Positions 1 to 7,644 of a DNA stretch of 29,192 bases are shown here, one piece after another. The translations under genes were made by a program, and so were the position numbers. Where the stretch lies: contig CAYRXU010000009.1 of the NCBI GenBank assembly GCA_964428325.1, positions 1 to 29,192 of the forward strand, given 5' to 3'. Below the pieces are notes generated by a model. That model saw only the letters and a program-made list of their open reading frames with translations, was not told where the DNA came from and did no database searches. Numbering within the stretch: position 1 is the first letter of the stretch; every line of letters starts with the position of its first letter. The DNA is from JBBSZK01 sp964428325. GTDB lineage: Archaea; Nanobdellota; Nanobdellia; Pacearchaeales; GW2011-AR1.

Positions 1-977
1 CCAATGCGGTGGATGTAATCTGCAGGGATTGTTGGGAGATCAAAGTTGTATACATGTGATACGTCTTTGATGTCAAGGCCTCTCGCTGCTACGTCTGTGC
101 AAATAAGAATAAGGGTTCTTCGATCGTGGAAGGATTGGAGTGTGCTGCTGCGCTTATTTTGAGATAGTCCTCCGTGAATTGCGCGAGAATGTACGCCATA
201 TTCTTCAAGCGCTCTATGTAGGCGATCAACATTTCTTCGAGTGTTACAAAAGACCATAACTACGCCGTTCTTTTCTTGTTTGAGCAAGTGCAAGAGCAGT
301 GAGAATTTGCTTTCTTGTGTAACGTCGTAGTATCTTTGATGGAGTTTTGTGGGGTCAACACGATCGTTCACTTCTACTTTTACAGGGTCTCGCATGTATT
401 GCATGGCGATGTAGCTTATCTCTGCAGACATCGTTGCAGAGAAGAGTAACGTCTGCCTGTTCTTTGGGCATCGACTGATGATGTTCTCTACATCTCTGAT
501 GAATCCCATGTCAAGCATACGATCGGCTTCATCAAGCACGAGGAATCTAATGTTCTGCAGATTGAGTGTTCGCTGACTTAGATGATCGAGTATCCTGCCA
601 GGAGTGCCTACAACAATATCTGCGATCTTAAGGTCGTGGATTTGTGGACCCATTCCTACTCCGCCGTAAATCTCTTTTATCTTAAGGCCTGTGTGCTGTG
701 AGAAGCTTCTTAGGGTGTAAGTGATCTGTTCTGCTAGTTCTCGTGTGGGTGTGAGGATGAGTGCTTGTATGCCGTATCCTCTTTTCATCTTGTCAAGAAT
801 GCCTGCGCCAAATGCAAGCGTCTTGCCAGATCCTGTGGCCGAGCTACCAATGACGTCTTTTCCTTCTAAGACGAGAGGGATTGTTTTCTGTTGGATTTCA
901 CTTGGCTCAGTAAACCCTTTATGTTTAATGGCTTGCAGGAGCCCTTCGCTTAGTCCAAGTTCTTTGAATTTGTCCAT
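1..977 (-). CDS. DEAD-box ATP-dependent RNA helicase (3' end beyond the window)
   Basis: The frame opens at an ATG at 977 and runs off the left edge after about 325 codons, so the C-terminus is missing. Motifs appear in the family order: Q-motif region GFTEPSEIQ (residues 21-29), Walker A ATGSGKT (47-53), PTRELA (77-82), GG and TPGR, DEAD (149-152), SAT (180-182), and in the second RecA domain ARGLD and the start of HRIG at the cut. DEAD-box proteins unwind or remodel short RNA duplexes using ATP, in ribosome assembly, RNA decay or cold adaptation; the specific role cannot be told here. The gene is divergent from the 1077 operon and has its own TATA element at 1003-1013. Family assignment is firm; substrate is unknown. 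Confidence 0.95.
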   Translation of the reverse strand, partial: MDKFKELGLSEGLLQAIKHKGFTEPSEIQQKTIPLVLEGKDVIGSSATGSGKTLAFGAGILDKMKRGYGIQALILTPTRELAEQITYTLRSFSQHTGLKIKEIYGGVGMGPQIHDLKIADIVVGTPGRILDHLSQRTLNLQNIRFLVLDEADRMLDMGFIRDVENIISRCPKNRQTLLFSATMSAEISYIAMQYMRDPVKVEVNDRVDPTKLHQRYYDVTQESKFSLLLHLLKQEKNGVVMVFCNTRRNVDRLHRALEEYGVHSRAIHGGLSQNKRSSTLQSFHDRRTLILICTDVAARGLDIKDVSHVYNFDLPTIPADYIHRI

Positions 978-1002
978 GTTCTATAATTGAGGTCCGTTTG
1001 AC

Positions 1003-1013
1003 GGTATATAAAC
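1003..1013 (-). promoter_or_regulatory. TATA box of the DEAD-box helicase gene
   Basis: The minus strand reads GTTTATATACC, centred about 31 nt upstream of the ATG at 977. An archaeal start site about 25 nt downstream would leave a leader of only a few bases. Confidence 0.6.
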
Positions 1014-1048
1014 CTGCTATATGACTAATTTTCTCTTGGTGGCTACAA

Positions 1049-1056
1049 TTATATAC
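1049..1056 (+). promoter_or_regulatory. TATA box of the 1077-2344 operon
   Basis: TTATATAC is centred 24-25 nt upstream of the ATG at 1077, so the transcript is probably leaderless. It is separate from the divergent TATA element at 1003-1013. Confidence 0.65.
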
Positions 1057-1076
1057 TCTTTTTTGCTTATTGGGTT

Positions 1077-1511
1077 ATGAAGCCGTGGTTGAGGTGGTCA
1101 ATTCTAGGTCTAGCTCTTGTAGTTGTGCTGTTCTTTCTTGTTAGGTCAATGTCATCTTATTCTTCGGAAAGTGATGTTGTTTCAGGAGAAACTTTGACAA
1201 CACCACGCTCTGATATTGATTTTGTCTTTGGAGGGAATGGTGCAGGAGGAAATGCAGGATTAAGAACTGGTGATTCTGGCGAGAATGCTCCGTCAGGACA
1301 ACCTGCACACTACTGTAGTGATGAAAGTCGAGAGGTTGAGACTTGTGAAGATTTAGACGAGCCTGTATGTGGATGGTTTGATCTATCTCGAGTGGAGTGT
1401 CCTGCTGATGATCCTTGCGTGAGAAGCGTATTTCCAAATTCTTGCGATGCCTGTCAAAATGATAATATTGAGTATTGGACAGAAGGAGACTGTCCTCTCC
1501 ACACTAATTAG
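1077..1511 (+). CDS. membrane-anchored secreted protein with a Kazal-like Cys-rich domain
   Basis: The 144-residue product has one N-terminal hydrophobic segment (about residues 6-22) preceded by Lys and Arg, so it is probably anchored with its C-terminus outside. A Gly/Ser-rich linker follows. The last 65 residues carry about nine cysteines, including EPVCGWF, then FPNSCDAC and a final GDCP. That spacing resembles a Kazal-type domain (C..PVCG...Y.N.C.A.....G.C), a fold usually associated with serine protease inhibition; activity here is not shown. The ATG fits the TATA spacing. The stop lies 2 nt before the GTPase start at 1514, so the two genes are probably co-transcribed although no functional link is obvious. 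Confidence 0.7.
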   Translation: MKPWLRWSILGLALVVVLFFLVRSMSSYSSESDVVSGETLTTPRSDIDFVFGGNGAGGNAGLRTGDSGENAPSGQPAHYCSDESREVETCEDLDEPVCGWFDLSRVECPADDPCVRSVFPNSCDACQNDNIEYWTEGDCPLHTN

Positions 1512-1513
1512 AC

Positions 1514-2344
1514 ATGAGAGTACGATATAGTTTTTCTTCCCGTAAAACTGGAACGATTGAACCCGGGAATGACCACACGAAAGCTATTTCTGCTGTTGTG
1601 AAAGAGAATGTTCGTATCTCTGATATTGTGATTGAGGTACTTGATGCGCGACATATTGATGAGACTAGACACGGCGAGTTCGAGGCGCTTGTTGGCGAGA
1701 TGGGCAAGAAGCTCATGTTTGTTGTGAATAAGGTTGATCTTGTTAAGGATGTATCTGCTTTGCGAAAAGAATTGGCAGAGAAAGGTGTTGAGCCATATGT
1801 GCTTGTGTCGTGCGCGACAGGTCAAGGGAGAGCTGAACTTAGGGAGAGATTGAAAATTGAAGCTAAGCGGACAAAACGCAAGGGAAATGTACATGTTGGT
1901 ATTATTGGCTTGCCTAACACTGGAAAGAGCACTTTGATTAATTTCATTGTTGGCCGACATGCAGCTCGCTCTTCACAGCAAGCTGGCTTTACAAAGGGCA
2001 TTCAGAAACTTCACTTTGCAGGGAATATCTATGTGTTGGATAGTCCAGGAGTGCTACAGGGTAATCGCGGATTCGCGTCTGATAAGCTTGTGCGTGAAGG
2101 CACTATTGGGACTCGCACGTATGATTCGGTCAGAGAGCCTGTGATGGTTGTGGTTGAGCTTATGCGTGCCAATAAGGGTGTGTTTGAGAAACATTATGGT
2201 GTGGATGCAAATGGGGATCCAGAAGTTTTGCTTGAGGTTTTGGGTAGAAAATGGAGATTTTTGAAGAAGGGTGGTGTGATTGATCTTGAACGCGCAGCGC
2301 GTAACGTTCTGAAGGACTGGCAATTAGGGAAGATTAAGAAGTAA
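1514..2344 (+). CDS. circularly permuted GTPase, RbgA/YlqF-like ribosome assembly factor
   Basis: The 276-residue protein has GTPase motifs in permuted order: DARH (44-47), G4 NKVD (72-75), G5-like SCATG (99-103), G1/P-loop GLPNTGKST (132-140), a T-containing G2 region near 160, and G3 DSPG (176-179). This G4-G5-G1-G2-G3 order defines the YlqF/RbgA/Nog2/Lsg1 group, whose members act in large ribosomal subunit maturation. A basic linker (KRTKRKG) precedes the P-loop. The C-terminal helical region ends GKIKK. It is the second gene of the operon starting at 1077. Its stop directly abuts the stop of the convergent DHH gene. The family is clear; the exact assembly step is inferred. Confidence 0.9.
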   Translation: MRVRYSFSSRKTGTIEPGNDHTKAISAVVKENVRISDIVIEVLDARHIDETRHGEFEALVGEMGKKLMFVVNKVDLVKDVSALRKELAEKGVEPYVLVSCATGQGRAELRERLKIEAKRTKRKGNVHVGIIGLPNTGKSTLINFIVGRHAARSSQQAGFTKGIQKLHFAGNIYVLDSPGVLQGNRGFASDKLVREGTIGTRTYDSVREPVMVVVELMRANKGVFEKHYGVDANGDPEVLLEVLGRKWRFLKKGGVIDLERAARNVLKDWQLGKIKK

Positions 2345-3886
2345 TTACTTTATTTTTTTGATATAATCGCGCATAGCTTCGAGAACTTCGGCTTGCTTTA
2401 ATGGAACGAACTTGATGGCCCCAGCATGATGGTGTCCTCCGCCTTCAACGAATGCTTCTGGTACGTTTTCTTTGATGTACGCAATGAGCTCATGAACTGA
2501 GAATCCTGAATGTTCTGTCGCACGCATTGTAATTGCGTCAGGCATAACCCCTGCAGTAACAAGACGGTCCACTTTGTTGTGTGTTGCAATGTAGTCGTGT
2601 AGATTTCCTGTTGCTCTTCCTGGTTTTGGATAGACGCCGCGAGAGAACGCCTGTTCAATATAGATGGTTTGGAAGGTTACCTTGCCTAGCAACTCGCGCT
2701 TTGCTGCTGACTGTGCAATCTTAAGACTTGTCTCTTCCTGTGCTTTCAAATAAGGAGCCATAAGTGCCAGGAGTGCCTTTTGTTTTTCAATAGGCTCGCC
2801 AAAGACAACTTCGATGTATTCACGTGCTTCCATGAATCTGAGCTTTGCGCTTACAAAGTCGATGAGCGCGCCTATATCTGAGAGCATTTGTGCGTTGTAT
2901 CCTAGTTTCTCTGCAATCTTAAGGTATGTCTCGATGACTGGAGGGTTCTTGATGCGGTCTGCAAGTCCAGCCATAGCTGGAATGTGACCAACATTGATTT
3001 CGTTGTTGATAAATCGTGAGAGTTCTGAGCACAACATACCTGCTGAGAAGTGCGAGCCGTCTTCGCCAACGAGGAATGGATTGATGTGAACAAGAACCTC
3101 TTTACTGACAAGATCTTCACCAAAGAAGTGGTGATCTACCACAATGAAGTCTGCTCCGTGGACTCTGCCCTGTCTGATGCCTAGAAGGTCTTCATGTCCG
3201 GAACCGTTGTCTACAATGACAATGAGAGGCATAACTTCTGAGAACTTAGCTACATTTGAAAGAGCTCGTGAGATGTCTTTAATGGAATCTTCAATCTCGT
3301 AGAATGGTGCTGCACATGGAGCTCTCGTGTAATGTTCCCATGGGGCTTTTGCTTCACTATGGTATCTTTTGATCAGAGGGAGAATAGCTCGCTCAAGAGC
3401 ATATCCAGCACTGTATCCATCACAATCGTTATGATGCCTAACAATTATAGGCCTGCCTTTTATGATGGCAAGCCTGATTTCTGTGGCTGCAGCTACAAAT
3501 CTATCGCGCATCTTGTCCAGAATTGGGCTTTTTGCGATGAAGTCAACATGTGGAGGCATAGCTTGGCGTCTTTGCTCTTCCTCTACTTTCTGCTTGAACT
3601 TGGCACTCTCTTCCTTTGTCATAGGAGACAACTTGATGGCTTCGCCCTCAAGTTCACCTTCGTATTCGTTGATTTTTACAAGGCCGAAGATACCTGTACC
3701 TTCTTCAAGATTAGGATATGCTCGAACGCCAGCACCGTCGAATGCTTTCACTGTAAGTGAACCTGTGTGGTCTCGGATCATAAAGAGCGTTGGACCTCCA
3801 GTCTGGACTATACGTTCAATTATGCCGCTTATGGCAAATTTTCTTCCTTTGTCTTTGAGAGTAATGTCTCTTAGGGGTTGTTCCAT
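2345..3886 (-). CDS. archaeal RecJ-like DHH-family phosphoesterase with N-terminal OB-fold
   Basis: This 513-residue protein starts with an OB-fold-like nucleic-acid-binding domain (about 5-88), followed by a charged helix. The DHH domain has motif I HHNDCDG (151-157), a VDNGSGHE motif near 225-232, and motif III VVDHHFFG (249-256). Near the C-terminus a DHHA1 domain carries GGGHHHAGA. The motifs needed for two-metal phosphoesterase chemistry are present. Archaeal homologues include RecJ-like nucleases and the GINS-associated nuclease (GAN)/Cdc45 group; the OB-fold at the N-terminus fits the archaeal COG1107-like type. The role is probably single-strand DNA or RNA degradation in repair or replication, but the exact substrate is uncertain. 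The ATG at 3886 follows a possible TATA (AAATTATACC) at 3937-3946. Confidence 0.85.
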   Translation of the reverse strand: MEQPLRDITLKDKGRKFAISGIIERIVQTGGPTLFMIRDHTGSLTVKAFDGAGVRAYPNLEEGTGIFGLVKINEYEGELEGEAIKLSPMTKEESAKFKQKVEEEQRRQAMPPHVDFIAKSPILDKMRDRFVAAATEIRLAIIKGRPIIVRHHNDCDGYSAGYALERAILPLIKRYHSEAKAPWEHYTRAPCAAPFYEIEDSIKDISRALSNVAKFSEVMPLIVIVDNGSGHEDLLGIRQGRVHGADFIVVDHHFFGEDLVSKEVLVHINPFLVGEDGSHFSAGMLCSELSRFINNEINVGHIPAMAGLADRIKNPPVIETYLKIAEKLGYNAQMLSDIGALIDFVSAKLRFMEAREYIEVVFGEPIEKQKALLALMAPYLKAQEETSLKIAQSAAKRELLGKVTFQTIYIEQAFSRGVYPKPGRATGNLHDYIATHNKVDRLVTAGVMPDAITMRATEHSGFSVHELIAYIKENVPEAFVEGGGHHHAGAIKFVPLKQAEVLEAMRDYIKKIK

Positions 3887-3985
3887 TGTAATTTTCGTCT
3901 AGAAAGTTGCTTTCCTACTTCTTCTTTTCAAGACAGGTATAATTTGAGTTTATGATTTAAAAAGTTATTGGTGGGCAGGAAGAGC

Positions 3986-3992
3986 TTTATAC
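3986..3992 (+). promoter_or_regulatory. TATA box selecting the ATG at 4014
   Basis: TTTATAC is centred 25 nt upstream of the ATG at 4014 but only about 16 nt upstream of the in-frame GTG at 4005, so the ATG is the likelier start of a leaderless mRNA. Confidence 0.55.
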
Positions 3993-4013
3993 GGCTCATG
4001 CTTTGTGAAGAAC

Positions 4014-4265
4014 ATGATCAAAAAAGAAGTTGCTACCGGCGTTGTGCATAAGGTGCCTGACGATTTACGGAAGGTTCTTACGTCAAAGTCCGAGGTGCTG
4101 GATGCTTGGAATGACCTTACTCCGCTCGCACGTAATGAATGGATTTGCTGGGTGACTGCGGTGAAAAAAGAAGAGACTAGAGAAGAGCATGTGCGGCGAG
4201 TGGCTGAAGACTTATTGAACGGTAAACGCCGACCTTGTTGCTGGCCAGGTTGTAAACATCGTTGA
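4014..4265 (+). CDS. small YdeI/OmpD-associated (OmdA-like) family protein
   Basis: The 83-residue product has the pattern of the YdeI/OmdA family: a VPDDL segment near residue 14, a central SKSEVLDAWNDLTPLARNEW block, then WVTAVKKEETREEHVRRVAEDLLNGKR split across the C-terminal helices. Family members are small cytosolic proteins often seen as stand-alone genes; their biochemical role is not settled. The C-terminus CCWPGC adds three cysteines and may be a lineage feature. An in-frame GTG at 4005 would add three residues. The gene converges on tRNA-Pro, whose 3' end is 9 nt away. Family assignment is moderately sure. Confidence 0.7.
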   Translation: MIKKEVATGVVHKVPDDLRKVLTSKSEVLDAWNDLTPLARNEWICWVTAVKKEETREEHVRRVAEDLLNGKRRPCCWPGCKHR

Positions 4266-4274
4266 AGATAATTA

Positions 4275-4348
4275 TGGGGCCACTGGGATTCGCACCCAGG
4301 CCGCCAACACCCCATGCTGGAATCCTAACTAAACTGGACCATGGCCCC
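4275..4348 (-). tRNA. tRNA-Pro (anticodon GGG)
   Basis: The minus-strand 74-nt sequence folds as a full cloverleaf: acceptor GGGGCCA/TGGCCCC, D stem GTCC/GGAT, anticodon stem CCAGC/GTTGG with loop ATGGGGT giving anticodon GGG, a four-base variable loop, and T stem CTGGG/CCCAG. The discriminator is A and CCA is not encoded. No intron is seen. The T loop reads TGCGAAT, with G where U55 is usual. A TATA-like element lies about 28 nt upstream, overlapping the stop of the SPOUT gene. Confidence 0.95.
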
Positions 4349-4370
4349 TTGTTGAGATGACGCAGATTTG

Positions 4371-4380
4371 ACTTTTAAAA
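4371..4380 (-). promoter_or_regulatory. TATA box of tRNA-Pro, overlapping the upstream gene's stop codon
   Basis: The minus strand reads TTTTAAAAGT, centred about 28 nt before the tRNA 5' end. Archaeal tRNA genes use the general TATA/BRE promoter. The element includes the TAA of the SPOUT gene at 4375-4377. Confidence 0.55.
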
Positions 4381-4953
4381 TCCTTTCTTGTTTTTTAGAT
4401 ACGAGATAAGCTTTGGGCTGATTCGTGGCTTTCCCTTGATAAGTGGATAACGGTAAGGCAACATAACTGACTCAACTTTATTGATGTCGATTTCGATGGT
4501 GTCTTGGAACTTGATGTTTTCTAGTTTTGTGCCTTGTGCGATTTGATGTGTTACGTAGACGGCATTGTCTGTGCTGAATTGTTCCTTGCCGATGTTGCGC
4601 TGATGTGCCTTGCTTAGAAATCGCGTGAGTTCGCGTTGTGTGCGACCGTTAAGTTTGGCATCGCCAAGAATGCCTCCAAATAGATAATAGTGAAACTGTT
4701 TTGCATCTTGCGGCGATAGTGTTTTAGGTGCGAGGGGCTCGAGAATGCAGGCTTTGTTCATGTCTATCGTCATATCTCTTATTGATTCTGTGAAGATCTT
4801 TCCAAATTTAGTTAATTTCATTACATCTTTCTTTTGAACGTTTGTGAACCAGACGTTTTCTTTGCCTACTTCCTTGGAGAGAGATTCATATTCAATAAGA
4901 CACCAGGGCCAGAGTTGTGGTTCGAGATGTTCGATAATGTAGATTGGTTTCAT
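4375..4953 (-). CDS. Sfm1/COG2428-like SPOUT methyltransferase
   Basis: From the ATG at 4953 the 192-residue product begins MKPIYIIEHLEP and continues LWPWCLIEYESLSKEVGKEN, then WFTNV (35-39), and has FGGILGD (92-98) followed by GRTQREL (103-109). This matches the archaeal and eukaryotic family PF04252, which includes yeast Sfm1, a SPOUT-fold arginine methyltransferase of ribosomal protein uS3; archaeal members were first annotated as RNA methyltransferases. The FGGILGD loop is the expected SAM-binding knot region. A longer reading from 5010 overlaps the upstream gene by 52 nt, so the internal ATG, 5 nt after that gene's stop, is preferred. Substrate (protein or RNA) in this organism is unknown. 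Confidence 0.8.
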   Translation of the reverse strand: MKPIYIIEHLEPQLWPWCLIEYESLSKEVGKENVWFTNVQKKDVMKLTKFGKIFTESIRDMTIDMNKACILEPLAPKTLSPQDAKQFHYYLFGGILGDAKLNGRTQRELTRFLSKAHQRNIGKEQFSTDNAVYVTHQIAQGTKLENIKFQDTIEIDINKVESVMLPYRYPLIKGKPRISPKLISYLKNKKGF

Positions 4954-4958
4954 TAGGG

Positions 4959-5309
4959 TTAGTTTAGACGATAATTTCTTATTTCTCTGGGGTCTAGGTA
5001 AATATCGCATCTGGAACTTATATTTTCTATGGCTAGTCTTGTTTGTACTGGCTCTGGGTTATGTCCTAATATTTCGGATATTGGGACTGGTCCTACACTT
5101 GCATCCGAAACAGGCAATAATCTGGCTTTCTTGCCGAGTGTTGGATAGAAATCTAGCCTGGCACCTGTCTTGGATAAATGTGCTCTTTCTTCTTTTCCAC
5201 TATCTGGATTCACATAGTTCCATTCAATAGCTCTTATTTTATTCCCTCTTAGAAGAAGAGTAACTTCCCTTGGATCTTCCCAATAGAATTCTACTCTTGT
5301 TTCAATCAT
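4959..5309 (-). CDS. hypothetical protein
   Basis: The 116-residue product begins MIETRVEFYWEDPREV and has no signal peptide, membrane segment or motif I recognise. It is rich in charged residues, with beta-like alternation in the first 40 residues and a Pro-containing middle (VGPVPISEILGHNPEPV). It lies 22 nt downstream of gdhA and 5 nt upstream of the SPOUT methyltransferase on the same strand, and no clear TATA element separates it from gdhA, so it may be in a gdhA-led transcript. Coding status is supported by the tight packing and the full-length frame. Function is unknown. Confidence 0.7.
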   Translation of the reverse strand: MIETRVEFYWEDPREVTLLLRGNKIRAIEWNYVNPDSGKEERAHLSKTGARLDFYPTLGKKARLLPVSDASVGPVPISEILGHNPEPVQTRLAIENISSRCDIYLDPREIRNYRLN

Positions 5310-5331
5310 GCTATTGCATGAGTATCATTTC

Positions 5332-6570
5332 TTAAATATGTTTTGTAGCAGCTGCGATGTTTTCAAGAGCGAGCATGTAAGCCGCTGTTCTTAGAGAAAC
5401 ATTGTTCTTTTGAGAAATTGCATGTACTTTGCTTGTTGCGGTGTCCATCTTCTCTTTGAGCTTGTGGAAGACATCTTGCTTTTGCCAACGTTGACCGTCA
5501 ATGTTCTGCTTCCATTCAAAGTAGCTTACTGCGACTCCGCCCGAGTTTGCAAGGATGTCTGGAATGACGATGATTCCTTTTTGTTCTAGAATCTTGTCTG
5601 CTTCAAGTGTTGTTGGACCATTTGCTAATTCAAGAACATATTTTGCTTTGATATTGTTTGCGTTGTGTTCTGTGATAGAGTTTTCAAGCGCAGCTGGAAC
5701 GATAATGTCAACTGGAAGTGTTAGCGTTTCATCGGAAGAAATATCATTTCCTGCAAATCCTTGTATCACTCCACGCTCTTCTTTGTATTTCATAGCTGCC
5801 TTTACATCGAGTCCTTCTGGAGCGTAGATTCCGCCTTTTGAGTCACTTAGAGCAACGATCTTGCAGCCTGCTTCGTGTAGGTATTCTGCTAGATAACTTC
5901 CTACATTTCCAAATCCTTGAATGGAAACAGTTAGATCTTTTGGGCTCTTGTTGAGGATTGAGAGCAATTTGAGGAATGAGTAGCTACCTCCGAGACCTGT
6001 TGCCTCTGTACGACCTTCAGATCCGCCATTTGCGATTGGTTTGCCTGTGACGACAGCAGGAGAAGGTTTGCCGACAGCTTTTGAGTATTCATCTACTAGC
6101 CATGACATGATTTTCCCTGTTGTGTTTACGTCTGGAGCTGGGACGTCTAAGTGTGGGCCGATGACTGGGACGAGCTTTCTTGTGAATTCGCGTGTTAAGC
6201 GCTCTAGTTCTGCTTCTGAGAGTTCTTTAGGATTAACTTGCACTCCGCCTTTGCCTCCGCCGAATGGAACATCGATAACTGCATTCTTCATGCTCATCCA
6301 GAAAGCCAACGCGCGCACTTCGTCCATGTTAACGTCCTGATGGTATCTCAAGCCGCCTTTGTATGCACCTCGAGCGTTATTGTGCTGTACGCGGAAGCCG
6401 TTGTAGACTACAACTTCACCGTTGTCTTTCTTGAGCGGGACTGATACTTGCACTACACGATCAGGATGAAGAAGTTTAGCATGGAGAAGCGGGTCTAGCT
6501 TGAAATGTTTAGCTGCATTTTCGAGCTGTTTTTGCGCTCGTTCCCAGGGATTGTGCGTCTCTTTTTCCAT
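5332..6570 (-). CDS. gdhA: glutamate dehydrogenase (hexameric family)
   Basis: The 412-residue protein catalyses reversible oxidative deamination of glutamate to 2-oxoglutarate and ammonia with NAD(P). The N-terminal domain has GAYKGGLRYH (68-77, substrate Lys 71), Lys 95 in WMSMKNAV, PFGGGKGGV with catalytic Lys 107, and PAPDVNT with Asp 147. The C-terminal Rossmann domain has GFGNVGS near 220. Length and motif spacing match archaeal and bacterial GDHs of about 415 residues. The ATG at 6570 is 25 nt from a TATA box, so the mRNA is probably leaderless. The enzyme links amino-acid fermentation or ammonia assimilation to central carbon; coenzyme preference is not decided by what I can see. Confidence 0.97.
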   Translation of the reverse strand: MEKETHNPWERAQKQLENAAKHFKLDPLLHAKLLHPDRVVQVSVPLKKDNGEVVVYNGFRVQHNNARGAYKGGLRYHQDVNMDEVRALAFWMSMKNAVIDVPFGGGKGGVQVNPKELSEAELERLTREFTRKLVPVIGPHLDVPAPDVNTTGKIMSWLVDEYSKAVGKPSPAVVTGKPIANGGSEGRTEATGLGGSYSFLKLLSILNKSPKDLTVSIQGFGNVGSYLAEYLHEAGCKIVALSDSKGGIYAPEGLDVKAAMKYKEERGVIQGFAGNDISSDETLTLPVDIIVPAALENSITEHNANNIKAKYVLELANGPTTLEADKILEQKGIIVIPDILANSGGVAVSYFEWKQNIDGQRWQKQDVFHKLKEKMDTATSKVHAISQKNNVSLRTAAYMLALENIAAATKHI

Positions 6571-6590
6571 AGATGTTTTTTATTTTGAGA

Positions 6591-6600
6591 CTATAAATGC
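6591..6600 (-). promoter_or_regulatory. TATA box of gdhA
   Basis: The minus strand reads GCATTTATAG, centred 25 nt upstream of the gdhA ATG. Confidence 0.6.
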
Positions 6601-6625
6601 TTTTCGTCAAAATAGTATATACTTA

Positions 6626-6984
6626 TCAGATTTCTTTTGTTAATATACTCTGTTTAGGAAAGAATTTATCACATATCTCTATTGAGGCCGTGAGGCAATA
6701 ATTGGGATTCACGTGGAAGTTCTTTGTCTCGCCTTTCTTTCCCTGATAATTCATACCTCCCATGAAGTAAGATCTACCGTCCTTTCTTACACTCCATAAA
6801 TAACACTCTCCTGTTATTCCAATTGCTATTTTCCGGTCTAGNNNNNNNNNNNNNNNNNNNNNNNNNNNNNNNNNNNNNNNNNNNNNNNNNNNNNNNNNNN
6901 NNNNNNNNNNNNNNNNNNNNNNNNNNNNNNNNNNNNNNNNNGGTCTAGGTTTTTATCGCCTAGTGCCTTCGCGGATGTTTGCAT
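6626..6984 (-). CDS. small hypothetical protein, reading frame interrupted by an assembly gap
   Basis: The right piece opens at an ATG at 6984 (MQTSAKALGDKN) and the left piece ends at a TGA at 6626-6628. They are split by 100 Ns. The bases GGTCTAG occur at both gap edges (6835-6841 and 6942-6948). Merging them as one copy gives an uninterrupted 83-codon frame: start, LDRKIAIGITGECYLWSVRK across the joint, then a hydrophilic stretch with YFMGGMNYQGKKG and two more cysteines, ending ILTKEI. Read literally with 100 Ns the two parts are out of frame. A TATA element (CTTTAAAGC) lies 25 nt before the ATG. I recognise no family. It follows the aldolase-TIM operon on the same strand. Confidence 0.65.
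6842..6941. other. assembly gap of exactly 100 N
   Basis: A fixed-length run of 100 Ns, flanked by the same 7 bases on each side. It is probably a scaffolding placeholder at overlapping contig ends, not 100 missing bases. Confidence 0.95.
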
Positions 6985-7004
6985 AATTTAAGTATTTTAT
7001 AATT

Positions 7005-7013
7005 GCTTTAAAG
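7005..7013 (-). promoter_or_regulatory. TATA box of the 83-residue gene
   Basis: The minus strand reads CTTTAAAGC, centred 25 nt upstream of the ATG at 6984. This supports that ATG as the true start. Confidence 0.5.
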
Positions 7014-7020
7014 ATTTTAC

Positions 7021-7644
7021 TTATCTTAGTTGCTTCAGTAGTTTTTCAGGGTGCGGATTGTTTGCTATGGCTGAGGCCATTAGAACGCCTTGGCATCCTA
7101 ATTGCTTTGAAGCCTTTACATCTTCGGCAGAAGAGATGCCTGCTCCGCAGAGAGCTGTAATGTTGGTGTTTCTCAAGAGAGCAACAAACTCCTGTATGTC
7201 TCTTTGGTGCGATGAAGTGACTGATTTACCTGAAGCGATCAGTGACGGCTCTTCGTAGGCAATAGCTGTTGGCCTCCAACCCTTCACGAGATGTGCTGCT
7301 GCGATGTCGTGCACGCAGACGAATGTTTTGAGCTTTAATCGATGACACCTTCCTATTATTTCTTTAAGGATATCTCCGTGTAGGTGGTGTTCTGAGTGGT
7401 TGAGAAGTGTACCTACTGCACCCTGGGCTTTGATGCTCTCCGCGGTGATGAATCCTGTCGCTCTTCCCATTTCATAGTTGTCTACATGTTGTGCAAGAAC
7501 CTTGAGCCGCGTGTTGTTTGCTATGTTGTACACATCTGCAACAGGGACAGCAATGTACGCTCCAGGCAAGTGTTTCTGGATGAGCTTTGCGAGTGCAAGG
7601 AGTGGCTTGCCTGTTTTGTAGTTCTTTGTGTTTATGATGATCAT
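7021..7644 (-). CDS. tpiA: triosephosphate isomerase, archaeal type
   Basis: The enzyme interconverts dihydroxyacetone phosphate and glyceraldehyde 3-phosphate. The 207-residue length is typical of short archaeal TIMs rather than the roughly 250-residue bacterial form. Seen are N5-x-K7 in the first strand, LLNHSEHH with catalytic His 83, AYEEP with catalytic Glu near 131, a flexible loop 6 region (IASGKSV) and the phosphate-binding GAGISS near 168-172. The start ATG overlaps the aldolase stop codon by 4 nt (ATGA), implying translational coupling, and the two enzymes act consecutively. Assignment is firm. Confidence 0.95.
   Translation of the reverse strand: MIIINTKNYKTGKPLLALAKLIQKHLPGAYIAVPVADVYNIANNTRLKVLAQHVDNYEMGRATGFITAESIKAQGAVGTLLNHSEHHLHGDILKEIIGRCHRLKLKTFVCVHDIAAAHLVKGWRPTAIAYEEPSLIASGKSVTSSHQRDIQEFVALLRNTNITALCGAGISSAEDVKASKQLGCQGVLMASAIANNPHPEKLLKQLR

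Noticed and set aside
1508..1960. Minus-strand frame inside the GTPase gene
   Set aside because: Shadow of a gene with intact family motifs; the product has no recognisable features.
3462..3902. Plus-strand frame opposite the DHH phosphoesterase
   Set aside because: Antisense shadow; the DHH motifs are on the other strand.
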